64,000 nucleotides of DNA from Solen grandis (GCA_021229015.1 CM037782.1:60266541-60330540); one strand, 5' to 3'. Shown: positions 10,140-22,634, numbered from the stretch's first letter. A program made the numbers and translations. The notes: a model not told the origin generated them from the sequence alone.

Positions 10140-12840
10140 ATCAATACGGCGCTCAAAACGGCTCTGCTTTCCATCGATGTTATTAAGGTGCTTTACACCA
10201 AGTTACAGTGCGAATGAGCGTTTACGTCGATATCGACCACTGCTAAGCGCTAAAAATAGACGAGTTTGTTAGACATTATGAACGTCGGAGACAACGATTT
10301 TAACATTAGATTTGACATACATTTTCTCTACCTATCTCAGGTCTTCAGAGTCAAAATATTCCCCGCCTTTTCATGTGAAGCACAAATGTCTAACGGGTTG
10401 CGCGACACGTTCTATTTGCAATCTCTAGAAAGGTTCTGGGATATGGCACCAACACTATCACCAATAATCGATGGGCCCGCGAAATCGCTATTTTTCTGTT
10501 CCAGCTAAGACTAAGCAGCATAACTCTTCATCACCAGAGTCGGTCATCGGATTGGTTTTGCTTCCCTTCCATTGCTTTTTAAGATATGCCCACCCTAATT
10601 GTCCTATTTTATATCTGGCCATTGGATGGTAATTGTTGTCACTTTAATGACATCTAAAAGTAAAAATGTTTCACCAAGAGTTTTTTTTTTCAAGTTTTGT
10701 CAGATTTGGGGGAGATAATCCATTAATCCATATTAAAGTTAAAATTGGAGCCTATGGGAAATAAACTCCTTAATTGTGAAAAAAAAATTAAATTGAATCT
10801 TTGAGAAAACTCATGCTTAAAGCCATAGTTTGTTATTCTGTTTCAAATTTCATAAAGAAATCCAAATTGCGTCGTAGAAAAATGGAGATAATCACTGTTT
10901 TTAAATTTTCAGGGGGAGATAACTCGACATATTTTTCATAGGAGAAAACTCATGAAAACAAAATAAGGGGGAGGTAATTAAAAGAACTTTAATCACTATG
11001 CAATCTTGTCAGTATGTTCTTTGGGTTTGCATAGTTTGACATCTTTAAGCTAATATTGTCAAGTTATATTTTCATGTTTTAGTGGAATTTTTGGCTATTT
11101 GGATGGGAAAACCTTAATGCAAAATATACTTTTGAGGGTCATCATTTTTAGTATTTAACGTTTTCATATTTCCTGGGTAACACGAAACATATAAGTGTAT
11201 TCAGCGGTTAATATTTGACCCTACTTTGAGAAAGTCCAGTCAACACACTGTTTCAGTTTTGAAGGATTAATCCGTTTTGTCCTCATTGAAATTTGTGAAA
11301 CAAATTCGAGATTTTGCATTAAGAAAAAGAAAGGCAAACTAAGATAGATAAAATGAATATCAGCACAATTACTGTAACTTTCAAATATGACTGAGAATCA
11401 ATTAGTTTCTTTCTCTCAATGACACAGAAATGGGATGGGTTTTGCAAGCATTTCCCTTGAGGCCCAATTAAAGAGCATAAAAAATTAGGACCTGGTGTCA
11501 AAAATCGAATTTATCAGATCGCTGGAATGAAAAACGGAGAAAGTCATCAAGAGGAATTGAATGGTAAAAGTTCAGGTAGTGTTACCTTATGCATCAATTC
11601 TATTTGAAGAGCATCAAATATTATCAACTGCCTTGAAACCGGGGGTTGTGGGTTCAAATCCCATTAGCGTCAATTTTTCTTTCTATTTCGTTTATTTGAC
11701 CATGATTTCTGCATCATATGACACCAGATTAAGAAAAAAAAAAGTTTGATTTTATTTTCATTAGTTGTATAGGTATACTTAATGGTAAATAATTCTAAAT
11801 ATATTTATTTACAAATATGGTACCTGGTATATAGAAAGTCTGAAGAAAAAAATCTCGGTAAAAGTCTTTTAAATTTGGTTAGATCAACCAATTTGATTCT
11901 TAGAAAGTTTTGGTAATATTTGTAATTCGTCACTCAATTATGTAGATATAGGAGATATTTGAAGCATCCTATGCAGAAAAATGGTTTCATTGGTTGGGTA
12001 GAATATCAATTAATTACACACATTTCAAACATCTTGGTTCGAAAAGACCATTTACTATGTATGGTCTTTTTGCTATTATATGTATCTAAACTATCATCAA
12101 TCGTAAAAAGGATGTGATATAAAACTAAGGGTTTCCATATATCTGAATAGGGGACCTTTTAATGTCAGAGGTTTAGATACGAAAATGTCTATAAATCCAG
12201 TCGAATTTTGTTTAAAGCAGCTTTCAGCAGATGGTCATTGACTAAGAATTGGATTTGTACCTATATGTATGCATTACGTCTATCAATACCAATCTACAGA
12301 CGCAAGGACACCCAAGCAACATTTCGTAATTGTCAAAATTGGGGCGTTTTCCCTTCAAAGCCAATAGCGTTACAAACGGTATTGAAACTATATTTAGAAT
12401 TATAAAACGTATATTTAGATTTTCTATTTTCATTTGCCGTCACTTGATTGATCATATTCACTCCTCGCGCATGCGCTCACTTCATAGACTGAACTTACGA
12501 ATTCGCTACCCGGAACTGGTGAAGACTCCATGTTGCGGAACGTATCACGTGTTACCACAATCACCAGCTTTCGGGAATACCGTATTCTATTTTTAAACGA
12601 TTTTCCTGAAGTGGTGTTTACAAAAATAGCGTTTCCCAGTGCAATGTGACCGACACGTCCCGATTTTATATGTCAGAAAACAACCAGACTTCACCAACAT
12701 TAATGAAGGAGAAAAAATTTCTACCGATCATCTGTGAACTGTAACCGATCATTCGTAATACATTTACTTTCTTTAACTTTCAGATTTTTTTCTTACGCCG
12801 AAAATCTTTTTTGAAAATATTTCTTGTTTATCCTGACTCC
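10140..12840. other. Presumed 5' intron or upstream region of the SYD-1-like gene
   Basis: No exon was recognised. A tRNA-like B box (gtgggttcaaatcccatt, 11648-11665) marks a probable SINE remnant. Short motifs such as gggggagataact recur (10915 and 10967), a common dispersed bivalve sequence. The rest is AT-rich and featureless to the eye. Confidence 0.35.
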
Positions 12841-13506
12841 GACACAATATGTCGTCTGCTGTATCTTCGTACACGTGTCACTATTTAGTTCAAATATCGA
12901 TTCTACAATATCATCATGATTTATGGCCGTCTAATGATCAACAAAAGCAGACATCATATATAAAGTCGTTCGTTATTGTTTTCAGACGTATAAATATATC
13001 CACGATCAAATATATTGGCATAAGAAGCTAGTATGTATCTTTTTGGACAGATATGAACAACTGGAAATATTTGATGATTTTTTTTATTGTTTTTTTTTTC
13101 TCTTTAAATCTCATTGTATGTTTTTAATGTATAGTGTTTATGGACAGTTGTCTTACACTATGAGATTATTTGCAGATGTCTCGTGCCACACCAAGACATC
13201 TATCTTAAAATTATCAAAGTTCTCTTATGTCTTGAGGGAGTCCATGCATGTATGGCTGACCTCTACCAAAACTGTGACAAGAAATTGTTCAGATTTTAAA
13301 CTTAATGACTTTAAAAGCGCCTCACCTTGGAAAAATGTCGAAAAGTTTTATTTTCATGTTTTATAAACGATTTTTGATTATTTAGAAATGTGTTAAGTTA
13401 TACTTCAGCAAAAGACTGATGCATGACTTATGTCCTACTTTTATTTTATCAAATAATTAAAAAAATCACGTGACATATCGAAGTTTTATTCATGCGTCGT
13501 TTTTAA

Positions 13507-13625
13507 GGTAAAATCCCTGTAATGGTTTCGCTACATTTCGGACCTCATGGCCTTTCACAGAGATAACCAAGGTCAAATGGTTTAAGTGGTCCAAGACGTA
13601 GCGGAACCATTACAAGGATTTTACC
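13507..13625. mobile_element. MITE family 1 (copy c, internally shortened)
   Basis: Ends ggtaaaatccctgtaatgg and ccattacaaggattttacc pair with each other; TTAA flanks lie at 13503-13506 and 13626-13629. At 119 bp it is shorter than the copies of about 150 bp at 4.6, 5.35 and 34.6 kb, having lost part of the centre. Confidence 0.83.
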
Positions 13626-13785
13626 TTAAAGTCCTCGAGTAAATTAGCTTTTTCCCCCATCTACTTTGATTGTTATATCTGAAACAAAATCAAGATTAAT
13701 GAATTTCGTGTATCAAAGACAGGGATTGAACCTTCAACCTTTCGTCCAAGATTATATACATTTTAGAAACAAGTCTTTCCGATAC

Positions 13786-13960
13786 GAACCTGTATTAGCG
13801 GCCACCTGTATTAAGTGGTCAATCTGTAGTTTTTTTTTATTACAAACAAGCGTTTTGTTACATTTTTAACTTTCATTTAGTGGCCACTTCTGTAAAGCGG
13901 TCGATTTCTCTTGTTCTGTTGACTGGCTGCTTAGGACAGGTTTAATTGTAGAAATATTGT
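13786..13960 (-). mobile_element. Pogo/Tc1-type MITE remnant
   Basis: Contains cctgtattagcggccacctg, gtggccacttctgtaaagcg and, at the right, tgactggctgcttaggacagg. These match, in inverse order, the interior of the TA-flanked element at 33686-33983. They also resemble the unit of the 34-bp array at 51.5 kb. The terminal CAG...CTG ends are not intact. Confidence 0.45.
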
Positions 13961-14295
13961 TAGCTTAGAAACAGTGTGGTGTGACAATTCCTCTGGACAA
14001 CGGAATGTTACCTCGTTACGTTGGTGTCTGAATAAACATCTAACGTTAAAAATTATGATACCACATGTAAATAAATAATTATTATGCAGTTAGTGTTTTT
14101 TTCACACTAATGAAAAGAAATCGTGTTAGACAAAAAAAGAATAGTTCCACCATTATCATGACAATTTTCGCGGATGTCGAGGGATACAAAATTGCGGATT
14201 TTCATTATTTCACAATACCGCGTAGCCAATTAAACCGGAAGACGCTAATTTGCTTACGTAAACGGTATTTTTAGTTACCATATAACAACACAGGA

Positions 14296-15622
14296 ACAAG
14301 AGGGCCATAAAAGCTGTAATATCGCTCACCTTAGAACAGAAATGAAGCAGTAAATATCTTGTGATATTTTGGTATTATGAAAATGAGCTCTGACTCCTGG
14401 TGGCCATGTTTTTGGACGGATCGAAAAAAAAAGTCTAACAATCTAGGTTGGGAAAAAAAACAAAGAACGTTTTTGACAGTTTTTTTTCTTCTTTTTTTTT
14501 ACATTTTTTCACCCACCCCCTTTTGGCTGCCATGGCAACAATTTTTCTACATGGAATTTAATTCTTTGAATAACTTTATAGAGGACCATATAAGTATCAC
14601 TGTATAAAGTTTGATAAAGACAAGAATTTATTTAAAACGATCCAAATCATTTGGTTTTACCTGGTTTCTTCTAGCAGCAACCAGATTCAAGTTTTAGATA
14701 CAAAGAATTCTTAATTTAGTCAATCATCTGGTGGCCTCAAATTTCAAGGGATGGAAATGCTTAAATGCAATTATTGTATGAAACATTGAGGTAATCATTG
14801 GTGCAAAACAAGAATTAATTCTGAACATAAGTTCCAGAAAAGATTTTTTTAAATTTTAGATAAAATATAAGGAAACTAAACGACCCCTATGTGGTTCATT
14901 TTTCAAGGGATCGACTTTATTTTAGCAATTATGGTAGACAGTCATGGGGTGACTAATTGTGTCAAATGAAATTAAATTCTGACATTTTGTTTTTGTGTGT
15001 GTGTGTTTTTTTTATATTTATATAATTTTCTATACAGAGTATATAAGGAAACTAGCTGACCCCCTAGGGGCCTCATTTTTCAAGAGATCAACTTTATTTA
15101 AGCAATTATGACAGTCTGAGGTGACCATTTATGCAAAAATAAAATTAAATTCTGACAATTGGTTACACAGAAGAAGAATTTTGAAATTTTCAATATAGAG
15201 TATGTTAGGATACTAGCTGGCCCCCTAGGGGCCTTAATTTTCAAGGGATCAACTTTATTTTAGCATTTATGGAAGACAGTCATGAGGTAACTATATTCTT
15301 AAATGATATTAAATTCTGACAATTGGCTTCATATAAGAATAATTTTGAAATTTTCTATAAAGAGTATAAAAGGAATTTAGCCAACCCTCTAGGAGCCTCA
15401 TTTTTCAAGGGATCATTCTGCATGGATCAAGTTTATTTTAGCAAATTTTATGGAGATTCGCCCAAGGATGATCCATGCCAGGTTTCATCGGTTTCAGAGG
15501 AGATGTTGTTTAATTAAATTAAATTGTTGATGATACACGTCGCACGCCGACGGACGACGGACGCAGGGTGATCCTAATAGCTCACCTTGAACACGTTTTG
15601 CTCACGTGAGCTAAAATGGCCC
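14296..15622 (+). mobile_element. Long dispersed repeat with AAGAGGGCC head (copy A), internal tandem blocks of about 160 bp
   Basis: It starts acaagagggcc ... atcgctcacc and ends with gacggacgacggacgcaggg ... gctcacgtgagctaaa. Between them a block of about 160 bp is repeated four to five times, each carrying tggccccctaggggcc-like text and a tttcaagggatcaactttat motif. Copies B (32.5 kb) and C (57.4 kb) share head, tail and orientation. The head and tail carry complementary gctcacctgag-type motifs, so a terminal inverted repeat is likely. Only broken short frames are present; it is non-autonomous or highly decayed. Confidence 0.7.
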
Positions 15623-16530
15623 AGTACTGTGTAGTATAGGAACAGATGTCGTTTTAAACCGAATATTGACTTTGAGTTTAGCAAGATGAGCTAAAATTTC
15701 TTTGAGTACGTGTTATTGTAAATGTCGAGTGACTTCGATAATGGCAAGTTTAAAAAGTTGTCAAAGATTTTTGGCGAAAACAAAAACATTTTTACTATCC
15801 TAGTCAAAGATTTTATAAAGGGTTTAAAATGTAAAAAATAACGTGGAGAGCAAATATAAATCGGCTTAAAAAAAATTTTAACTATTGTAAGTTATAACTT
15901 AAAACGATGTTCAGATATATTGTCCTGCATTAAAACATGCTTATCATTAGTTCATTGCCATTACGACCTCTGGCATGACGACACACTACCAAACTTCTTC
16001 GATTCTAGAAACAATGTATTAATTAAAACCCTAGAATTTAAATGATGTTCCCAAAAAAAAAAAAAATCCCCACGACACTCGACTTTTTTTTTCCTATCGA
16101 TACACTGTTCCCTCAGTAAAATCTTAACTAATTTTACTAATAATAGTCTACGTAAAAATTATTTCGGCTTATACATAGTAATTTGGGTAAGTGGGTCCGG
16201 ATGGCGTGGTGGATCTTATCTTTCACTAATGTATTTTTGACTCGAACTTTGGTCAGTTTTATGCGTGTGAAACTATACTGAAGATTTTCTCCTGGTATTC
16301 CGGTTTCTTTTCACATGCAGTACGAGATTTTTATTCGCGAGTTTTCATTTTGTGATCGTGACTGTAAATAAAATAGTACCTGTGATATTGCAAATCTCGC
16401 AAATCAATTCGACCGAATGAGACTCGAAAAAGAAAAGAAAAGTTAAACACACACCCGCACACACACATTGTGATTGATATTGGTGTTGCGTATTTTCTAA
16501 ATAGATATCATTGCATTATAACATTAACGA
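15623..16530. other. Stretch between long repeat and C1q copy 1
   Basis: AT-rich, with an A-run at 16050-16066 and a cacaca-rich bit at 16447-16468. No gene was found. The right end contains the probable 3' flank of C1q copy 1 (AATAAA on minus at 16536-16531). Confidence 0.4.
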
Positions 16531-16536
16531 TTTATT
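16531..16536 (-). promoter_or_regulatory. Poly(A) signal of C1q copy 1
   Basis: AATAAA on the minus strand, about 122 bp past the stop codon of the C1q frame; the intact paralogue has one at an equivalent distance. Confidence 0.5.
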
Positions 16537-16657
16537 CCAAATATTGAAGAAAAAAATAATCTTCAATGACAAATAATCGATATGTCCCGATTTGCTTTCA
16601 ATAATATACCATGAGTCTGTTTTGTTTTTCTCTCTTTATGTCTTGCCATGATGCCTA

Positions 16658-17541
16658 TCAATAAAGAAGCACTCCAGAGAATGCTGAAACTCTCTTCTGA
16701 TCATTTGAATATATTTGTCCATCAAATCGTTCGTAATCTTCCACCCAGACTCTGTCATTGTAATTTACTCTGATGATGGCGGTATTCCCCGACATGAGGA
16801 GCTGGGTATGAGGATCGGAAGAGGCGTCCACCTGGTTTCTTCCATCCACGACCAGCTTGACGTCGGTCCGGCGGTCATAGCTGTTGATGGTGAAGGTAAA
16901 CAAGTAAATCCCCGCAACAGGTGCCGTGAAAACACCAGTAAGAGCGTCATAGCTTTCGCCGTCGTTTAACAAAACTTTGTCGAAACGCACGACACTTCCG
17001 GTGACAATATGGGGTAAATCGTGAGATAGGTACGCTGAAAACGATATATGTTCTTCAACGCTTCCTTGCCTTTTCATTATTTTTATACGGTTGTTGCGTT
17101 TCGATAGGCTTTTGGGTCTTTCCTCATCTATTTTGTCATCTTGTAATGTTTTTGCCAGTATCATTCCATCTACCTCTTCTTTGGCATCTGTTTTATGCAT
17201 TCGGTCATCTTCTGTGTTTTGGTCTACGTCACCTTTCACTTCTACATTGTCGTCGATCGGTTTAGACAACTCTTCCATTTTTCTCTTCATTTCCTCAATA
17301 ACACCGTTTTGAACTTCTACAAGGTTTTCGAAATCCTCAATTCTTTGTTGATTTCTTCAACGCTTCCTTGCAACTTCTTAAAATTCTCATTCACCTCCGT
17401 ACATTCAGACATTCTTTTTTCTAGAATGTCACTAACAATACCTTCGATTATATCTTTAAGTTCATGTCTAGCGTCCAAAATATTCCCCTCAGCGACAATA
17501 ATGAAATTACATAAGCAAACAGCAAGAATATTTTTTTCCAT
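16658..17541 (-). pseudogene. C1q-domain protein, frameshifted copy 1
   Basis: Paralogue of the intact gene at 26260-27156. The first frame starts at Met 17541 with a hydrophobic signal peptide (ILAVCLCNFIIV) and runs through the coiled-coil start to ...NENFKKLQ. The second frame resumes with QQRIEDFENL and carries the acidic linker, a KRQ hinge and the full C1q domain ending FSGVLLY. Between them copy 1 has 20 nt where the intact paralogue has 21, a net 1-bp loss near 17353-17371. The first frame then stops after RISKTL. The residual 210-residue frame from an internal Met (17290) would encode a C1q domain without a signal peptide. TATA-like box and poly(A) signal are kept, so a recent lesion or an assembly error is possible. 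Secreted C1q proteins in bivalves act as soluble recognition lectins in innate immunity. Confidence 0.8.
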
Positions 17542-17598
17542 TGTGAAGTCGATTGTGAAAAATGTAACGCAGAGAGAGTGTTGCATTCTCATTCCTAT

Positions 17599-17607
17599 CT
17601 TATAAAG
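17599..17607 (-). promoter_or_regulatory. TATA box of C1q copy 1
   Basis: The minus strand reads CTTTATAAG about 58 bp upstream of the Met at 17541. The following leader (aggaatgagaatg) aligns with the leader of copy 2 (aggaatggaagcg), supporting a conserved core promoter. Confidence 0.5.
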
Positions 17608-17709
17608 TCAAACTATAGTAAACAAAATAAGTTTGACATGCATATACGAAGATTGGATTACTGGTGATGCATGTATCAACAATGAATTGTCACTGAAGAA
17701 ATAGGAAAG

Positions 17710-17896
17710 CATATCTTTTTATTGTAAATTGAAAAATCATGTTTATTTCATATCTTTTTATTGTAAATTGAAAAATATATTTATTTCATATCTTTTTATT
17801 GTAAAAAACATTTTTTCATATCTTTTTTATTTTAAATTGAAAAAACATGTTTATTTCATATCTTTTTTTTGTAAATTAAAAAACATGTTTATTTTT
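17710..17896. repeat. Tandem repeat of about 39 bp, five imperfect units
   Basis: Units read atatctttttattgtaaatt plus gaaaaatcatgtttatttc with small indels. The plus-strand ORF across it is a low-complexity artefact. It lies immediately upstream of C1q copy 1; the intact copy lacks it. Confidence 0.85.
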
Positions 17897-17980
17897 ACGT
17901 TTTATATATACTAAAACAGAATTACCTTTAAAATCTTATTTGAATACTACTTTTAAAGTTGATATAAAAAAATATTAAGT

Positions 17981-17981
<1 letters not shown>

Positions 17982-18016
<35 letters not shown>
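17982..18016. repeat. (CT)n microsatellite
   Basis: An uninterrupted CT dinucleotide run of about 34 bases. Confidence 0.95.
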
Positions 18017-18019
<3 letters not shown>

Positions 18020-18159
18020 AGTAATGTATAAAAGATTATAAACATTTTCATAATGTCAATGACCTCATTTAAATTATTGAATTACATCAATATGATCATG
18101 CATATATCGTCATTTTTTTAATATTCTATATTGCTTATCGAAAGGTCACGGGGTTGTGT

Positions 18160-18432
18160 TCTACTTTACTAATATGTCTATATATAATTGTTACACACAT
18201 GTTCCCTCGCAGGTAACCCCATTCAACATAATTTTAAGTACTATGTCGTTCAGTAGCTATAAACTCACTTTCCCGGGCTTTCGTTTTTTTTTAAATGATT
18301 CATCAAAGTCGTTAAGAATGACCACATCTCTTCATTATCTTGGTTTTTCAAAGTAATGACTAAACTATTCAATATTTCCACCAGGGATAGTTCAACAGTT
18401 ATCCTACTTGTTCCTGTAACAGTACGAATATT
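18160..18432. repeat. Duplicated block C, first copy
   Basis: It shares long near-identical stretches with 20238-20512, including atatgtctatatataat, gtaaccccattcaacat and tgattcatcaaagtcgttaa, in the same orientation and about 2.08 kb apart. It is the sequence upstream of C1q copy 1. Confidence 0.8.
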
Positions 18433-18589
18433 GTTAATGATGGTCCGCCAGCGTATCCGATTCAAATTATTGATTTTAGTCTTCATTCATTATATGCTTC
18501 AGCGTAGATTATTGCAAGATAAATAAAATTATATTTGATACTTTTAGTGTGATAATTGCAAAAATATAATTCCTTTCCAACATAATTCT

Positions 18590-18670
18590 TCGTTTGTTTG
18601 TTGTTGTTTGTTTGTTTTTTTGTTATTGTTTGTTGTTGTTGTTGTTTTGTTGTTCTTGTTTTTTTTTAAC
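18590..18670. repeat. TTG/TTTG-rich simple repeat
   Basis: Runs of gtttgtttg and gttgttgttg with T-runs; no coding meaning. Confidence 0.85.
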
Positions 18671-18889
18671 TAAATATCACAATGACAGAACATCACTGTG
18701 TGGTAGCACAAACAACTGTTTTAATAATTAAGAATATAATGGGAGAAAATCTTGAACAAATATACACAGTCACACACTATAACCATGTCTTTCCCAAGAG
18801 ACATTTTGTCTTCTCTTATCAATTAATTTATAATAGTTTTTATCGAATCCGTGGAAGTAAATATATTTGTCCCACAACAAAAACGGACG

Positions 18890-21420
18890 ACTTTATTTCT
18901 GATATCTGCTTTTGTTGATCATCAACACGATGAAATTGTACGATCTAAATATAAACTAAATAGTAACACGTGTACGAGGAGGCGGTCTCACTGGAATTTC
19001 CGACGACATAAACTGTTATAGAAGCAGGATAAAAATACTGATGAGTTCTAATAACTCGGGTCTGAAATAGATATTCGAAACTAGAAGGGTTTACAGTAGA
19101 CAGCCATCTTTGTAATAGAGGAAGAGTGTTCCACCACTGTAGCTCCTTGAACAGGGAACTCCGCTTGCTTCCGGTCTGTTGCTTTATTAAAATATTTCTA
19201 TTTTTAAGTAATAAAGAATGTGCGCCCCTCGTGAAAAATAATAAGCCTAGTAAGCGAAATCTGTATTCAGCCTTCACTTATAAGTTAAATATAAGACATG
19301 CACTGTATATAATGTTAATTAGAATATTTTAAGACAAATATACACACTGCTTGCACAAGCCTGTAAAAGAAGTCCCTGATATATAGCAATTGGTAAAGAG
19401 TGGCGTTGTTTATAGTGTCTATCAACTGATAACATTAGAATAACGATGACAACATAAATGGTGAAGAAATAGTCTTAATATGTTTAAATAAAAGTTTCGA
19501 GGAAAATATAAGACATAGTAGAGAACGCGAAAGAAATGTAAAATAAAGTATTTGTACGTAAATTACCCTTAATTAAAATGGATTCTAATGATAAGATTAC
19601 TCTACGGGGTTCGTGGAAAATATATTCTAAAACATCGTCGGTACCGACGGTCGCTCAATACGTTTTGCTTCTTACTCGACTGTGGGTTGTTTGATTATTT
19701 AGCAAATTTTTGCACTTATGAATCATTAATTAGGCATTTTATTTGACCCGAGGCCGAGACAACACGGATCATTTGACCGATAAAACGGAGCGTAACATTA
19801 TTGTTCTGATTTTGGAAGTCAGCTTTTGCTTGTGTATCTTCGATGAAGAGTATTCAATAAATTCCGCGAGTAACTGATTGATATTCATTAAAACGAAGTT
19901 TTTTTCCAGTTAAAAATCCCTTGGTGTATACGGTAGTGACCGTGGGTTTCGACGATGAGGATAAACAACTTAGAACGACTTCCCATGTATCGAAGAATGG
20001 ACCTCTCAATATTGGGTCCAGTTTCTCCAAACGTGATTCACATGGTAAATATTCACTTTGCTTATGGTTGAGAAAAAGTCAGTAACTCGCTACACACATT
20101 GTTCGCATCGGGAACTAAGCTATAAACGTGATCCCAATTAAGACCCACGTTTGATACATTAAACATCTTCCTAAAAGCCAGGCACACATACTTAGACGGA
20201 TTGTAGTTGAAACATTGCGACATTTTACCAAATACCTTATTTATTAATATGTCTATATATAATAGTTACACTAATTTCCAATACAGATAACCCCATTCAA
20301 CATATTTTAAGTACTGTCTGCATTACCAATTCAGTATCCATTAAACCAATTTCCCGGCTTTCATTTTCAAATGATTCATCAAAGTCGTTAAGAATGACCA
20401 CCTCTCTTCATTATCTGGTTTTTCACAGTAATAAATTAACTATTCAACATGTCCGCTAGAGACAGTCTAACAGTTACTCTTCTTGTTTCTGTGACATTAC
20501 GTGCGAGGGTTGATCAAAAATAAACAGCACTGTGAAAATCACGTTCACATCGTTTAATATACATGCGTGATTTTACAAATAACATAAATCGGAGCATGTT
20601 GTGTACATACAGCGAAAAAATCAATAAAATATAATAATTAATAATTCTATGATAATAACAATAAGCAAGGGGTACCCGGCAAACATCAAAGCACATGACG
20701 TTCACGACGTTCACGACGTTGCACGGAATTTCACATGTTCAGCGACGTTATACTCTCACGCGTGCTCGATGCATCGACGGTAACGGTGAAACCACTGTCA
20801 GTATATATCATGGTACCATGCAGTCGATAACATGTAATGAAGGTATCGCCAAAGAGCTTCGTCAGCTCCAACTTTTACAAATTTTGTTGTTGTTGTTGTT
20901 GAAGATGCAATATTTTATTTCATCTCGTGAATTATTGTTGTATTGGATACAATTGTCGAAGTTCACTCAATCAACTTCCACAAAACAACAACAACAACAA
21001 CAAAGAAACGAACAAACACCCTCTTTATTTTTATGTTTTCCAAGTAGATCTATGACATTGCAAAGTTTGACAAAATGTTTTTGTGGTCATCAAGCTACAC
21101 CTTAATTACGCCATCATGCTTTTTTCCAACTACTAAATTTACCCTGCTAAACCCTCATATTGGTCTCCAGTGTAAAAGAGAACTTACTACTCGTATCAAT
21201 ATTGGAGCGTGGGATCATTTCCAGTCATGAAGTGCAATCATGAAATGTGAGATGCTATTATTTCGTCAGCTGTTCGTGATTTTACAACGTGTAAATCTCA
21301 TGTGTTGTGCTATACTAATTATGTATAAATTCAGAAGTAGAAAAAAAAGTATGATGGCGAAATCAAGATGTTTATTGTCCAAATAACGTTTGGTCAACCT
21401 CTGCAGTGTCATATTTGGAA
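18890..21420. repeat. C1q-region duplication unit 2, C1q gene missing
   Basis: Contains block A inverted (about 18893-19015), block E (19618-19840), block B (19972-20232), block C (20238-20512) and block D (21180-21420). Blocks B and C, which flank the C1q gene in units 1 and 3, are here almost adjacent (about 6 bp apart). The C1q gene and its surroundings have therefore been lost or never copied. Confidence 0.6.
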
Positions 21421-21584
21421 AAAATATAGATAAAGAGGATATTTGACCGTTTTTATTTATTTATTATTATCATTAGTGCGTGTGTGTGTGTGTGTGTGTG
21501 TGTGGAAAATACAACTTATTTTATTGAGTGAACTTCGAAAATTGTATTCAATTCAATTTGGTATAAACATATTGCATCTTCCAC
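20903..21584. repeat. Inverted repeat arms bracketing block D
   Basis: The arm at 20903-20972 (gaagatgcaatatt ... tcgaagttcactcaa) is the imperfect reverse complement of 21521-21584 (ttgagtgaacttcgaaaatt ... tattgcatcttc). The arms are about 65 bp with about 550 bp between. (TTG)n and (CAA)n runs lie just outside and inside the left arm. A foldback element or an inversion scar would both fit. Confidence 0.6.
21478..21504. repeat. (GT)n microsatellite
   Basis: A clean GT run of about 26 bases. Confidence 0.95.
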
Positions 21585-22634
21585 AGAAAAAGAAAATCGA
21601 AAACAATATTCATTTTGTTTTTGTGTAAAGAGTAAAATTATATTGTTATTATTTCAGTGTGAAATTATCCATCAATATAATTTATATTTATATCACATTC
21701 ATCCCCTAAAAAGCATAAAATAAATCTAAACTACAATAGGTGACAAAAATCACTATTCTGCAATAGGTTGTGCTGGCGAAGTTCTGTGATGACATCTTCA
21801 TTAAATATACATGTATAGGTATTGTCAAAAAAAAAAAAAAAAAAAACTAGAAAAAAGAGCACATCTTAGACTCTCCTTGAAGCAAGATTCATTACCTCCA
21901 TCATCATAGTTTGGTCATGAATGAAAACACAAATGTATTCATACATAGCCTTCTCGAAAATTAAATCAAACGCCTTATCGAATGATTTTGATACTAAGCA
22001 GTCTCTTCTGAAAACATGTACAAATTGTTTATATATTTATTTCAAATTATCAGACATTCTAATATATGGAATATCATTCATGCAAATATTACACCATGCT
22101 TACTTTCGAATCCTTTATGAAACATGATATGCACATTATTTGTAATGTATCATTCGGTAGTTAGCACCTGGGTCTTAATTAATACACTGGCATAACATTA
22201 AGAAGTACACACTTGTCATTTAAAACTGCTTAGCAGAATTACAATTTTAAAAAATACTTCATGCACATGCCATTTTGGCATTCGGAAGTCAGCGTATTGT
22301 AATATGATATGACTACTTAATATAACTTTCTTACGTAACCAACACTGCTTTGACATACATATTTTTTTTATATAAGAGCCTTATATTGATATTTTTGCAT
22401 ATTATAGACATGCATTGTTACACACATTCGGAATTGTGCCAAGAGGTTGCGGAATAAAGTGTCTTAAGTTATTATAATAAAGCATTAATATAAAGATTTG
22501 GGTATTCCACCAGGTTGAATACCTTAACGAAAGATCTTTTGCCACTGAGTAAAAGTTTGCTCTAAAGTACCGGTTCGGTTTACGGTGTAAGGGAGGCAAC
22601 TAGTGCGGATTTCCTAAAACGATGAAAACTCAAT
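21507..22634. other. Spacer between units 2 and 3, no gene seen
   Basis: AT-rich, with an A-run of about 21 at 21828-21846. Short ORFs (for example 21921-22127 plus) show no domain. Confidence 0.35.

Larger units (their letters stand above)
12846..18435. repeat. C1q-region duplication unit 1
   Basis: Landmark blocks shared with the other units: block A at 12848-12992 (tcgtacacgtgtcactatttag ... gatcaacaaaagcag), block B at 13658-13760 (tttcgtgtatcaaagacagg), the C1q gene copy 1 at 16658-17541, and block C at 18160-18432 (catcaaagtcgttaagaatg). The order A-B-C1q-C matches unit 3. MITE, SINE and long-repeat insertions have stretched this unit. Confidence 0.6.

Noticed and set aside
16715..17605. 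Plus-strand ORFs over C1q copy 1 (and 26317-26950 over copy 2)
   Set aside because: Antisense shadows; they mirror the coding pattern of the C1q frames in both paralogues.
20695..21105. 136-codon plus-strand ORF
   Set aside because: No recognisable domain; it depends on (TTG)n and (CAA)n runs and crosses an inverted-repeat arm.
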